Part shown: positions 1 to 14,312 of the stretch, piece by piece
How positions within the stretch are numbered: the stretch's first letter is position 1
Layout: each line of letters begins with the position of its first letter
Assembly (NCBI GenBank): GCA_963575645.1
Contig: OY754466.1
Span: 38,844,001-38,908,000, forward strand
Reading direction: 5' to 3'
Length of the DNA stretch: 64,000 bases
DNA from: Xanthostigma xanthostigma
Taxonomy: Eukaryota; Arthropoda; Insecta; Raphidioptera; Raphidiidae
Position numbers and translations under genes: made by a program
The notes under the pieces: generated by a model
What the model saw: the letters and a program-made list of their open reading frames with translations, nothing else
Told to the model about the DNA's origin: nothing
Database searches by the model: none

Positions 1-213
1 AAAATGATCGACCAGAAAAGGGAACGACCAGAAAATGATCGACCAGAAAAGGGAACGACCAGAAAATGATCGACCAGAAAAGGGAACGACCAGAAAATGA
101 TCGACCAGAAAAGTGAACGACCAGAAAATGATCGACCAGAAAAGTGAACGACCAGAAAATGATCGACCAGAAAAGGGAACGACCAGAAAATGATCGACCA
201 GAAAAGGGAACGA

Positions 214-3200
214 CCATAAAATGATCGACCAGAAAAGGGAACGACCAGAAAATGATCGACCAGAAAAGGGAACGACCAGAAAATGATCGACCAGAAAAGG
301 GAACGACCAGAAAATGATCGACCAGAAAAGGGAACGACCAGAAAATGATCGACCAGAAAAGGGAACGACCAAAAATGATCGACCAGAAAAGGGAACGACC
401 AGAAAAAGGAACGACCAGAAAAAATGATCGACCAGAAAAGGGAACGACCAGAAAAAATGATCGACCAGAAAAGGGAACGACCAGAAAAGGGAACGACCAG
501 AAAAAATGATCGACCAGAAAAGGGAACGACCAGAAAATGATCGACCAGAAAAGGGAACGACCAGAAAATGATCGACCAGAAAAGGGAACGACCAGAAAAT
601 GATCGACCAGAAAAGGGAACGACCAGAAAATGATCGACCAGAAAAGGGAACGACCAGAAAATGATCGACCAGAAAAGGGAACAACCAGAAAATGATCGAC
701 CAGAAAAGGGAACGACCAGAAAATGATCGACCAGAAAAGGGAACGACCAGAAAATGATCGACCAGAAAAGGGAACGACCAGAAAATGATCGACCAGAAAA
801 TGATCGACCAGAAAAGGGAACGACCAGAAAATGATCGACCAGAAAAGGGTACGACCAGAAAATGATCGACCAGAAAAGGGAACGACCAGAAAATGATCGA
901 TCAGAAAAGAGAACGACCAGAAAATGATCGAACAGAAAAGGGAACGACCAGAAAATGATCGACCAGAAAAGGGAACGACCAGAAAATGATCGACCAGAAA
1001 AGGGAACGACCAGAAAATGATCGACCAGAAAAGGGAACGACCAGAAAATGATCGACCAGAAAAGGGAACGACCAGAAAATGATCGACCAGAAAATGATCG
1101 ACCAGAAAAAGGAACGACCAGAAAATGATCGACCAGAAAATGATCGACCAGAAAAGGGAACGACCAGAAAATGATCGACCAGAAAATGATCGACCAGAAA
1201 AGGGTACGACCAGAAAATGATCGACCAGAAAAGGGAACGACCAGAAAATGATCGACCAGAAAAGAGAACGACCAGAAAATGATCGAACAGAAAAGGGAAC
1301 GACCAGAAAATGATCGACCAGAAAAGGGAACGACCAGAAAATGATCGACCAGAAAAGGGAACGACCAGAAAATGATCGACCAGAAAAGGGAACGACCAGA
1401 AAATGATCGACCAGAAAAGGGAACGACCAGAAAATGATCGACCAGAAAATGATCGACCAGAAAATGATCGACCAGAAAAGGGAACGACCAGAAAATGATC
1501 GACCAGAAAAGGGAACGACCAGAAAATGATCGACCAGAAAAGGGAACGACCAGAAAATGATCGACCAGAAAAGGGAGCGACCAGAAAATGATCGACCAGA
1601 AAAGGGAACGACCAGAAAATGATCGACCAGAAAAGGGAACGACCAGAAAATGATCGACCAGAAAAGGGAACGACCAGAAAATGATCGACCAGAAAATGAT
1701 CGACCAGAAAATGATCGACCAGAAAATGATCGACCAGAAAAGGGAACGACCAGAAAAGGGAACGACCAGAAAATGATCGACCAGAAAAGGGAACGACCAG
1801 AAAATGATCGACCAGAAAAGGGAACGACCAGAAAATGATCGACCAGAAAAGGGAACGACCAGAAAATGATCGACCAGAAAAGGGAACGACCAAAAATAAT
1901 CGACCAGAAAAAGGAACGACCAGAAAAAGGAACGACCAGAAAAAATGATCGACCAGAAAAGGGAACGACCAGAAAAAATGATCGACCAGAAAAGGGAACG
2001 ACCAGAAAAGGGAACGACCAGAAAAAATGATCGACCAGAAAAGGGAACGACCAGAAAATGATCGACCAGAAAAGGGAACGACCAAAAAATGATCGACCAG
2101 AAAAGGGAACGACCAGAAAATGATCGACCAGAAAAGGGAACGAACAGAAAATGATCGACCAGAAAAGGGAACGACCAGAAAATGATCGACCAGAAAAGGA
2201 AACGACCAGAAAATGATCGACCAGAAAAGGGAACGACCAGAAAATGATCGACCAGAAAAGGGAACGACCAGAAAATGATCGACCAGAAAAGGGAACGACC
2301 AGAAAATGATCGACCAGAAAATGATCGACCAGAAAAGGGAACGACCAGAAAATGATCGACCAGAAAAGGGAACGACCAGAAAATGATCGACCAGAAAAGG
2401 GAACGACCAGAAAATGATCGACCAGAAAAGTGAACGACCAGAAAATGATCGACCAGAAAAGTGAACGACCAGAAAATGATCGACCAGAAAAGGGAACGAC
2501 CAGAAAATGATCGACCAGAAAAGGGAACGACCAGAAAATGATCCACCAGAAAAGGGAACGACCAGAAAATGATCGACCAGAAAAGGGAACGACCATAAAA
2601 TGATCGACCAGAAAAGGGAACGACCAGAAAATGATCGACCAGAAAAGGGAACGACCAGAAAATGATCGACCAGAAAAGGGAACGACCAGAAAATGATCGA
2701 CCAGAAAAGGGAACGACCAGAAAATGATCGACCAGAAAAGGGAACGACCAAAAATGATCGACCAGAAAAGGGAACGACCAGAAAAAGGAACGACCAGAAA
2801 AAATGATCGACCAGAAAAGGGAACGACCAGAAAAAATGATCGACCAGAAAAGGGAACGACCAGAAAAGGGAACGACCAGAAAAAATGATCGACCAGAAAA
2901 GGGAACGACCAGAAAATGATCGACCAGAAAAGGGAACGACCAGAAAATGATCGACCAGAAAAGGGAACGACCAGAAAATGATCGACCAGAAAAGGGAACG
3001 ACCAGAAAATGATCGACCAGAAAAGGGAACGACCAGAAAATGATCGACCAGAAAAGGGAACAACCAGAAAATGATCGACCAGAAAAGGGAACGACCAGAA
3101 AATGATCGACCAGAAAAGGTAACGACCAGAAAATGATCGACCAGAAAAGAGAACGACCAGAAAATGATCGGCCAGAAAATGATCGACCAGAAAAGGGAAC

Positions 3201-5050
3201 GACCAGAAAATGATCGACCAGAAAAGGGTACGACCAGAAAATGATCGACCAGAAAAGGGAACGACCAGAAAATGATCGATCAGAAAAGAGAACGACCAGA
3301 AAATGATCGAACAGAAAAGGGAACGACCAGAAAATGATCGACCAGAAAAGGGAACGACCAGAAAATGATCGACCAGAAAAGGGAACGACCAGAAAATGAT
3401 CGACCAGAAAAGGGAACGACCAGAAAATGATCGACCAGAAAAGGGAACGACCAGAAAATGATCGACCAGAAAATGATCGACCAGAAAAGGGAACGACCAG
3501 AAATTGATCGACCAGAAAAGGGAACGACCAGAAAATGATCGACCAGAAAAGGGAACGACCAGAAAATGATCGACCAGAAAAGGGAACGACCAGAAAATGA
3601 TCGACCAGAAAAGGGAACGACCAGAAAATGATCCACCAGAAAAGGGAACGACCAGAAATTGATCGACCAGAAAAGGGAACGACCAGAAAATGATCGACCA
3701 GAAAAGGGAACGACCAGAAAATGATCGACCAGAAAAGGGAACGACCAGAAAATGATCGACCTGAAAAGTGAACGACCAGAAAATGATCGACCAGAAAAGT
3801 GAACGACCAGAAAATGATCGACCAGAAAAGGGAACGACCAGAAAATGATCGACCAGAAAAAGGAACGACCAGAAAATGATCGACCAGAAAAGGGAACGAC
3901 CAGAAAATGATCGACCAGAAAAGGGAACGACCAGAAAATGATCGACCAGAAAAGGGAACGACCAGAAAATGATCGACCCGAAAAGGGAACGACCAGAAAA
4001 TGATCGACCAGAAAAGGGAACGACCAGAAAATGATCGACCAGAAAAGGGAACGACCAGAAAATGATCGACCAGAAAAGTGAACGACCAGAAAATGATCGA
4101 CCAGAAAAGTGAACGACCAGAAAATGATCGACCAGAAAAGGGAACGACCAAAAAATGATCGACCAGAAAAGGGAACGACCAGAAAATGATCCACCAGAAA
4201 AGGGAACGACCAGAAAATGATCGACCAGAAAAGGGAACGACCATAAAATGATCGACCAGAAAAGGGAACGACCAGAAAATGATCGACCAGAAAAGGGAAC
4301 GACCAGAAAATGATCGACCAGAAAAGGGAACGACCAGAAAATGATCGACCAGAAAAGGGAACGACCAGAAAATGATCGACCAGAAAAGGGAACGACCAAA
4401 AATGATCGACCAGAAAAGGGAACGACCAGAAAAAGGAACGACCAGAAAAAATGATCGACCAGAAAAGGGAACGACCAGAAAAAATGATCGACCAGAAAAG
4501 GGAACGACCAGAAAAGGGAACGACCAGAAAAAATGATCGACCAGAAAAGGGAACGACCAGAAAATGATCGACCAGAAAAGGGAACGACCAGAAAATGATC
4601 GACCAGAAAAGGGAACGACCAGAAAATGATCGACCAGAAAAGGGAACGACCAGAAAATGATCGACCAGAAAAGGGAACGACCAGAAAATGATCGACCAGA
4701 AAAGGGAACGACCAGAAAATGATCGACCAGAAAAGGGAACGACCAGAAAATGATGACCAGAAAAGGGAACGACCAGAAAATGATCGACCAGAAAAGGGAA
4801 CAACCAGAAAATGATCGACCAGAAAAGGGAACGACCAGAAAATGATCGACCAGAAAAGGGAACGACCAGAAAATGATCGACCAGAAAAGGGAACGACCAG
4901 AAAATGATCGACCAGAAAATGATCGACCAGAAAAGGGAACGACCAGAAAATGATCGACCAGAAAAGGGTACGACCAGAAAATGATCGACCAGAAAAGGGA
5001 ACGACCAGAAAATGATCGATCAGAAAAGAGAACGACCAGAAAAAGATCGA
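214..5050. repeat. higher-order duplicated blocks inside the minisatellite
   Basis: Rare variants recur in the same order. The CCATAAAATG variant is at 214, 2593 and 4241. The GAAAAAGGAACG block with expanded A-tracts is at 402, 2781 and 4429. The GATCGATCAG/GAACAG pair is at about 895, 3274 and 5014. The first two copies keep a constant offset of 2379 bp over at least 680 bp. The second and third are offset by 1648 bp, growing by about 93 bp (three units) further on. This is segmental duplication of many units at once, as in satellite higher-order repeats. A further copy of the expanded A-tract block lies near 12636-12780 and a variant near 1891-2035. Confidence 0.85.
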
Positions 5051-5820
5051 ACAGAAAAGGGAACGACCAGAAAATGATCGACCAGAAAAGGGAACGACCA
5101 GAAAATGATCGACCAGAAAAGGGAACGACCAGAAAATGATCGACCAGAAAAGGGAACGACCAGAAAATGATCGACCAGAAAAGGGAACGACCAGAAAATG
5201 ATCGACCAGAAAATGATCGACCAGAAAAGGGAACGACCAGAAAATGATCGACCAGAAAATGATCGACCAGAAAAGGGAACGACCAGAAAATGATCGACCA
5301 GAAAATGATCGACCAGAAAAGGGAACGACCAGAAAATGATCGACCAGAAAATGATCGACCAGAAAAGGGAACGACCAGAAAATGATCGACCAGAAAATGA
5401 TCGACCAGAAAAGGGAACGACCAGAAAATGATCGACTAGAAAATGATCGACCAGAAAAGGGTACGACCAGAAAATGATCGACCAGAAAAGGGAACGACCA
5501 GAAAATGATCGACCAGAAAAGAGAACGACCAGAAAATGATCGAACAGAAAAGGGAACGACCAGAAAATGATCGACCAGAAAAGGGAACGACCAGAAAATG
5601 ATCGACCAGAAAAGGGAACGACCAGAAAATGATCGACCAGAAAAGGGAACGACCAGAAAATGATCGACCAGAAAAGGGAACGACCAGAAAATGATCGACC
5701 AGAAAATGATCGACCAGAAAAGGGAACGACCAGAAAATGATCGACCAGAAAAGGGAACGACCAGAAAATGATCGACCAGAAAAGGGAACGACCAGAAAAT
5801 GATCGACCAGAAAAGGGAAC

Positions 5821-6990
5821 GACCAGATAATGATCGACCAGAAAAGGGAACGACCAGAAAATGTTCGACCAGAAAAGGGAACGACCAGAAAATGATCGAC
5901 CAGAAAAGGGAACGACCAGAAAATGATCGACCAGAAAAGGGAACGACCAGAAAATGATCAACCAGAAAAGGGAACGACCAGAAAATGATCGACCAGTAAA
6001 GGGAACGACCAGAAAATAATCGACCAGAAAAGGGTACGACCAGAAAATGATCGACCAGTAAAGGGAACGACCAGAAAATGATCGACCAGAAAAGGGAACG
6101 ACCAGAAAATGATCGACCAGAAAAGGGAACGACCAGAAAATGATTGACCAGAAAAGGGAACGACCAGAAAATGATCGACCAGAAAAAGGAACGACCAGAA
6201 AATGATCGACCAGAAAAGGGAACGACCAGAAAATGATCGACCAGAAAATGGAACGACCAGAAAATGATCGACCAGAAAAGGGAACGACCAGAAAATGATC
6301 GACCAGAAAAGGGAACGACCAGAAAATGATCGACCAGAAAAGGGAACGACCAGAAAATGATCGACCAGAAAAGGGAACGACCAGAAAATGATCGACCAGA
6401 AAAAGGAACGACCATAAAATGATCGACCAGAAAAGGGAACGACCAGAAAATGATCGACCAGAAAAGGGAACGACCAGATAATGATCGACCAGAAAAGTGA
6501 ACGACCAGAAAATGATCGACCAGAAAAGTGAACGACCAGAAAATGATCGACCAGAAAAAGGAACGACCAGAAAATGATCGACCAGAAAAGGGAACGATCA
6601 GAAAATGATTGACCAGAAAAGGGAACGACCAGAAAATGATCGACCAGAAAAGGGAACGACCAGATAATGATCGACCAGAAAAGGGAACGACCAGAAAATG
6701 ATCGACCAGAAAAGGGAACGACCAGAAAATGATCGACCAGAAAAGGGAACGACCAGATAATGATCGACCAGAAAAGGGAACGACCAGAAAATGTTCGACC
6801 AGAAAAGGGAACGACCAGAAAATGATCGACCAGAAAAGGGAACGACCAGAAAATGATCGACCAGAAAAGGGAACGACCAGAAAATGATCAACCAGAAAAG
6901 GGAACGACCAGAAAATGATCGACCAGTAAAGGGAACGACCAGAAAATGATCGACCAGAAAAGGGTACGACCAGAAAATGATCGACCAGTA
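5821..6990. repeat. 930-bp (30 x 31) higher-order repeat pair
   Basis: Four diagnostic variants repeat at an offset of exactly 930 bp: GACCAGATAA at 5821 and 6751, AAAATGATCA at 5951 and 6881, GACCAGTAAA at 5991 and 6921, and AGGGTACGAC at 6031 and 6961. 930 is 30 times 31, so a block of 30 dimers was duplicated in register. A third partial copy of the ATGATCA/CAGTAAAG pair starts at 10081. Confidence 0.85.
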
Positions 6991-9900
6991 AAGGGAACGA
7001 CCAGAAAATGATCGACCAGAAAAGGGAACGACCAGAAAATGATCGACCAGAAAAGGGAACGACCAGAAAATGATTGACCAGAAAATGATTGACCAGAAAA
7101 GGGAACGACCAGAAAATGATCGACCAGAAAAAGGAACGACCAGAAAATGATCGACCAGAAAAGGGAACGACCAGAAAATGATCGACCAGAAAAGGGAACG
7201 ACCAGAAAAGGGAACGACCAGAAAATGATCGACCAGAAAAGGGAACGACCAGAAAATGATCGACCAGAAAAGGGAACGACCAGAAAATGATCGACCAGAA
7301 AAGGGAACGACCAGAAAATGATCGACCAGAAAAGGGAACGACCAGAAAATGATCGACCAGAAAATGATCGACCAGAAAAGGGAACGACCAGAAAATGATC
7401 GACCAGAAAAGGGAACGACCAGAAAATGATCACCCAGAAAAGGGAACGATCAGAAAATGATCGACCAGAAAAAGGAACGACCAGAAAATGATCGACCAGA
7501 AAAGGGAACGACCAGAAAATGATCGACCAGAAAAGGGAACGACCAGAAAATGATCGACCAGAAAAGGGAACGACCAGAAAATGATCGACCAGAAAAGGGA
7601 ACGACCAGAAAAGGGAACGACCAGAAAATGATCGACCAGAAAAGGGAACGACCAGAAAATAATCGACCAGAAAAGAGAACGACCAAAAAATGATCGACCA
7701 GAAAAGGGAACGACCAGAAAATGATCGACCAGAAAAGGGAACGACCAGAAAATGATCGACCAGAAAAGGGAACGACCAGAAAATGATCGACCAGAAAAGG
7801 GAACGACCAGAAAAAATGATCGACCAGAAAAGGGAACGACCAGAAAAAATGATCGACCAGAAAAGGGAACGACAAGAAAATGATCGACCAGAAAAGGGAA
7901 CGACCAGAAAATGATCGACCAGAAAAGGGAACGACCAGAAAATGATCGACCAGAAAAGGGAACGACCAGAAAATGATCGACCAGAAAAGGGAACGACCAG
8001 AAAATGATCGACCAAAAAAGGGAACGACCAGAAAATGATCGACCAGTAAGGAAACGACCAGAAAATGATCGACCATAAAAGGGAACGACCAGAAAATGAT
8101 CGACCAGAAAAGGGAACGACCAGAAAATGATCGACCAGAAAAGGGAACGACCAGAAAATGATCGACCAGAAAAGGGAACGACCAGAAAATGATCGACCAG
8201 AAAAGGGAACGACCAGAAAATGATCGACCAGAAAAGTGAACGACCAGAAAATGATCGACCAGAAAAGGGAACGACCAGAAAATGATCGACCAGAAAAGGG
8301 AACGACCAGAAAAGGGAACGACCAGAAAATGATCGACCAGAAAAGGGAACGACCAGAAAATAATCGACCAGAAAAGGGAACGACCAGAAAATGATCGACC
8401 AGAAAAGGGAACGACCAGAAAATGATCGACCAGAAAATGATCGACCAGAAAAGGGAACGACCAGAAAATGATCGACCAGAAAAGGGAACGACCAGAAAAT
8501 GATCGACCAGAAAAGGGAACGACCAGAAAATGATCGACCAGAAAAGGGAACGACCAGAAAAAATGATCGACCAGAAAAGGGAACGACCAGAAAAAATGAT
8601 CGACCAGAAAAGGGAACGACCAGAAAATGATCGACCAGAAAAGGGAACGACCAGAAAATGATCGACTAGAAAAGGGAACGACCAGAAAATGATCGACCAG
8701 AAAAGGGAACGACCAGAAAATGATCGACCAGAAAAGGGAACGACCAGAAAATGATCGACCAGAAAAGGGAACGACCAGAAAATGATCGACCAGAAAAGGA
8801 AACGAACAGAAAATGATCGACCAGAAAAGGGAATGACCAGAAAATGATCGACCAGAAAAGGGAACGACCAGAAAATGATCGACCAGAAAAGGGAACGACC
8901 AGAAAATGATCGACCAGAAAAGGGAACGACCAGAAAATGATCGACCAGAAAAGGGAACGACCAGAAATTGATCGACCAGAAAAGGGAACGACCAGAAAAT
9001 GATCGACCAGAAATGGGAACGACCAGAAAATGATCGACCAGAAAAGGGAACGACCAGAAAATGATCGACCAGAAAAGTGAACGACCAGAAAATGATCGAC
9101 CAGAAAAGTGAACGACCAGAAAATGATCGACCAGAAAAGGGAACGACTAGAAAATGATTGACCAGAAAAGGGAACGACCAGAAAATGATCGACCAGAAAA
9201 GGGAACGACCAGAAAATGATCGACTAGAAAAGGGAACGACCAGAAAATGATCGACCAGAAAAGGGAACGACCAGAAAATGATTGACCAGAAAAGGGAACG
9301 ACCAGAAAAGGGACCGACCAGAAAATGATCGACCAGAAAAGGGAACGACCAGAAAATAATCGAACCAGAAAAGGGAACGACCAGAAAATGATCGACCAGA
9401 AAAGGGAACGACCAGAAAATGATCGACCAGAAAAGGGAACGACCAGAAAATGATCGACCAGAAAATGATCGACCAGAAAAGGGAACGACCAGAAAATGAT
9501 CGACCAGAAAAGGGAACGACCAGAAAATGATCGACCAGAAAAGGGAACGACCAGAAAATGATCGAACAGAAAAGGGAACGACCAGAAAATGATCGACCAG
9601 AAAAGGGAACGACCAGAAAATGATCGACCAGAAAAGGGAACGACCAGAAAATGATCGACCAGAAAAGGGAACGACCAGAAAATGATCGACCAGAAAAAGG
9701 AACGACCAGAAAATGATCGACCAGAAAAGGGAACGACCAGAAAATGATCGACCAGAAAAGGGAACGACCAGAAAATGATCGACCAGAAAAGGGAACGACC
9801 ATAAAATTATCGACCAGAAAAGGGAACGAACAGAAAATGATCGACCAGAAAAAGGAACGACCAGAAAATGATCGACCAGAAAAGGGAACGACCATAAAAT

Positions 9901-12900
9901 TATCGACCAGAAAAGGGAACGACCAGAAAATGATCGACCAGAAAAGGGACGACCAGATAATGATCGACCAGAAAAGGGAACGACCAGAAAATGATCGACC
10001 AGAAAAGGGAACGACCAGAAAATGATCGACCAGAAAAGGGAACGACCAGAAAATGATCGACCAGAAAAGGGAACGACCAGAAAATGATCAACCAGAAAAG
10101 GGAACGACCAGAAAATGATCGACCAGTAAAGGGAACGACCAGAAAATGATCGACCAGAAAAGGGAACGACCAGAAAAGGGAACGACCAGAAAATGATCGA
10201 CCAGAAAAGGGAACGACCAGAAAATGATCGACCAGAAAAGGGAACGACCAGAAAATGATCGACCAGAAAAGGAAACGACCAGAAAATGATCGACCAGAAA
10301 AGGGAACGACCAGAAAATGATCGACCAGAAAAGGGAACGACCAGAAAATGATCGACCAGAAAAGGGAACGACCAGAAAAGGGAACGACCAGAAAATGATC
10401 GACCAGAAAAGGTAACGACCAGAAATTGATCGACCAGAAAAGGGAACGACCAGAAAATGATCGACCAGAAAAGGGAACGACCAGAAAATGATCGACCAGA
10501 AAAGGGAACGACCAGAAAATGATCGACCAGAAAAGTGAACGACCAGAAAATGATCGACCAGAAAAGTGAACGACCAGAAAATGATCGACCAGAAAAGGGA
10601 ACGACCAGAAAATGATCGACCAGAAAAAGGCACGACCAGAAAATGATCGACCAGAAAAGGGAACGACCAGAAAATGATCGACCAGAAAAGGGAACGACCA
10701 GAAAATGATCGACCAGAAAAGGGAACGACCAGAAAATGATCGACCAGAAAAGGGAACGACCAGAAAATGATCGACCAGAAAAGGGAACGACCAGAAAATG
10801 ATCGACCAGAAAAGGGAACGACCAGAAAATGATCGACCAGAAAAGTGAACGACCAGAAAATGATCGACCAGAAAAGTGAACGACCAGAAAATGATCGACC
10901 AGAAAAGGGAACGACCAGAAAATGATCGACCAGAAAAGGGAACGACCAGAAAATGATCGACCAGAAAAGGGAACGACCAGAAAATGATCGACCAGAAAAG
11001 GGAAAAACCAGAAAATGATCGACCAGAAAAGGGAACGACCAGAAAATGATCGACCAGAAAAGGGAACAACCAGAAAATGATCGACCAGAAAATGATCGAC
11101 CAGAAAAGTGAACGACCAGAAAATGATCGACCAGAAAAGTGAACGACCAGAAAATGTTCGACCAGAAAAGGGAACGACCAGAAAATGATCGACCAGAAAA
11201 GGGAACGACCAGAAAAGGGAACGACCAGAAAATGATCGACCAGAAAAGGGAACGACCAGAAAATGATCGACCAGAAAAGGGAACGACCAGAAAATGATCG
11301 AACAGAAAAGGGAACGACCAGAAAATGATCGACCAGAAAAGGGAACGACCAGAAAATGATCGACCAGAAAAGGGAACAACCAGAAAATGATCGACCAGAA
11401 AATGATTGACCAGAAAAGTGAACGACTAGAAAATGATCGAGCAGAAAATTGAACGACCAGAAAATGTTCGACCAGAAAAGGGAACGACCAGAAAATGATC
11501 GACCAGAAAAGGGAACGACCAGAAAATGATCGACCAGAAAAGGGAACGACCAGAAAATGATCGACCAGAAAAGGGAACGACCAGAAAATGATCGACCAGA
11601 AAAGGGAACGACCAGAAAATGATCGAACAGAAAAGGGAACGACCAGAAAATGATCGACCAGAAAAGGGAACGACCAGAAAATGATCGACCAGAAAAGGGA
11701 ACGACCAGAAAATGATCGACCAGAAAAGGGAACGACCAGAAAATGATCGACCAGAAAAGGGAACGACCAGAAAATGATCGACCTGAAAATGATCGACCAG
11801 AAAAGGGAACGACCAGAAAATGATCGACCAGAAAAGGGAACGACCAGAAAAGGGAACGACCAGAAAATGATCGACCAGAAAAGGAAACGACCAGAAAATG
11901 ATCGACCAGAAAAAGGAACGACCAGAAAATGATCGACCAGAAAAAGGAACGACCAGAAAATGATCGACCAGAAAAGGGAACGACCAGAAAATGATCGACC
12001 AGAAAAGGGAACGACCAGAAAATGATCGACCAGAAAAGGGAACGACCAGAAAAGGGAACGACCAGAAATTGATCGACCAGAAAAGGGAACGACCAGAAAA
12101 TGATCGACCAGAAAAGGGAACGACAAGAAAATGATCGACCAGAAAAGGGAACGACCAGAAATGGATCGACCAGAAAAGGGAACGACCAGAAAATGATCGA
12201 CCAGAAAAGGGAACGACCAGAAAATGATCGACCAGAAAAGGGAACGACCAGAAAATGATCGACCAGAAAAGGGAACGACCAGAAAATGATCGACCAGAAA
12301 AGGGAGCGACCAGAAAATGATCGACCAGAAAAGGGAACGACCAGAAAATGATCGACCAGAAAAGGGAACGACCAGAAAAGGGAACGACCAGAAAATGATC
12401 GACCAGAAAAGGGAACGACCAGAAAATGATCGACCAGAAAAGGGAACGACCAGAAAATGATCGACCAGAAAATGATCGACCAGAAAAGGGAACGACCAGA
12501 AAAGGGAACGACCAGAAAATGATCGACCAGAAAAGGGAACGACCAGAAAATGATCGACCAGAAAAGGGAACGACCAGAAAATGATCGACCAGAAAAGGGA
12601 ACGACCAGAAAATGATCGACCAGAAAAGGGAACGACCAAAAATGATCGACCAGAAAAGGGAACGACCAGAAAAAGGAACGACCAGAAAAAATGATCGACC
12701 AGAAAAGGGAACGACCAGAAAAAATGAACGACCAGAAAAGGGAACGACCAGAAAAGGGAACGACCAGAAAAAATGATCGACCAGAAAAGGGAACGACCAG
12801 AAAATGATCGACCAGAAAAGGGAACGACCAGAAAATGATCGACCAGAGAAGGGAACGACCAGAAAATGATCGACCAGAAAAGGGAACGACCAGAAAATGA

Positions 12901-14312
12901 TCGACCAGAAAAGGGAACGACCAGAAAATGATCGACCAGAAAAGGGAACGACCAGAAAATGATCGACCAGAAAAGGGAACGACCAGAAAATGATCGACCA
13001 GAAAAGGGAACGACCAGAAAATGATCGACCAGAAAATGATCGACCAGAAAAGGGAACGACCAGAAAATGATCGACCAGAAAAGAGAACGACCAGAAAATG
13101 ATCGACCAGAAAATGATCGACCAGAAAAGGGAACGACCAGAAAATGATCGACCAGAAAAGGGAACGACCAGAAAATGATCGACAAGAAAAGGGAACGACA
13201 AGAAAATGATCGACCAGAAAAGGGAACGACCAGAAAATTATCGACCAGAAAAGGGAACGACCAGAAAATGATCGACCAGAAAAGGGAACGACCAGAAAAT
13301 GATCGACCAGAAAAGGGAACGACCAGAAAATGATCGACCAGAAAAGGGAACGACCAGAAAATGATCGACCAGAAAAGGGAACGACCAGAAAATGTTCGAC
13401 CAGAAAAGGAAACGACCAGAAAATGATCGACCAGAAAAGGGAACGACCAGAAAATGATCGACCAGAAAAGGGAACGACCAGAAAAGGGAACGATCAGAAA
13501 ATGATCGACCAGAAAAGGGAACGACCAGAAAATGATCGACCAGAAAAGGGAACGACCAGAAAAAATGATCGACCAGAAAAGGGAACGACCAGAAAAAATG
13601 ATCGACCAGAAAAGGGAACGACCAGAAAAAATGATCGACCAGAAAAGGGAACGACCAGAAAATGATCGACCAGAAAAGGGAACGACCAGAAAATGATCGA
13701 CCAGAAAAGGGAACGACCAGAAAAGGGAACGACCAGAAAATGATCGACCAGAAAAGGGAGCGACCAGAAAATGATCGACCAGAAAAGGGAACGACCAGAA
13801 AATGATCGACCAGAAAAGGGAACGACCAGAAAATGATCGACCAGAAAAGGGAACGACCAGAAAATGATCGACCAGAAAAGGGAACGACCAGAAAATGATC
13901 GACCAGAAAATGATCGACCAAAAAATGATCGACCAGAAAATGATCGACCAGAAAAGGGAACGACCAGAAAAGGGAACGACCAGAAAATGATCGACCAGAA
14001 AATGATCGACCAGAAAAGGGAACGACCAGAAAATGATCGACCAGAAAAGGGAACGACCAGAAAATGATCGACCAGAAAATGATCGACCAGAAAAGGGAAC
14101 GACCAGAAAATGATCGACCAGAAAAGGGAACGACCAGAAAATGTTCGACCAGAAAAGGGAACGACCAGAAAATGATCGACCAGAAAAGGGAACGACCAGA
14201 AAATGATCGACCAGAAAAGGGAACGACCAGAAAATGATCGACCAGAAAAGGGAACGACCAGAAAATGATCGACCAGAAAAGGGAACGACCAGAAAATGAT
14301 CGACCAGAAAAG

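Larger units (their letters stand above)
1..14312. repeat. 31-bp dimeric minisatellite array
   Basis: The whole interval is tandem repeats of a 31-bp unit made of two related halves, GAAAATGATCGACCA (15 bp) and GAAAAGGGAACGACCA (16 bp). The halves share the frame GAAAA...CGACCA, so the array probably arose from a 15/16-bp monomer that dimerised. About 460 unit-equivalents are present. Local deviations include runs of only the 15-bp half (for example 1681-1740), runs of only the 16-bp half, A-tract expansions and point variants such as GTGAACG, GGTACG and CAGTAAAG. The left end is cut by the window; the right end is sharp at 14312. The reverse complement of the unit contains no TAA, TAG or TGA in any frame, which explains the long minus-strand ORFs. 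I see no gene inside. Confidence 0.98.

Noticed and set aside
1..14312. Regular short repeats resembling a CRISPR array
   Set aside because: Units are directly abutting with no unique spacers, and the host is a eukaryote.
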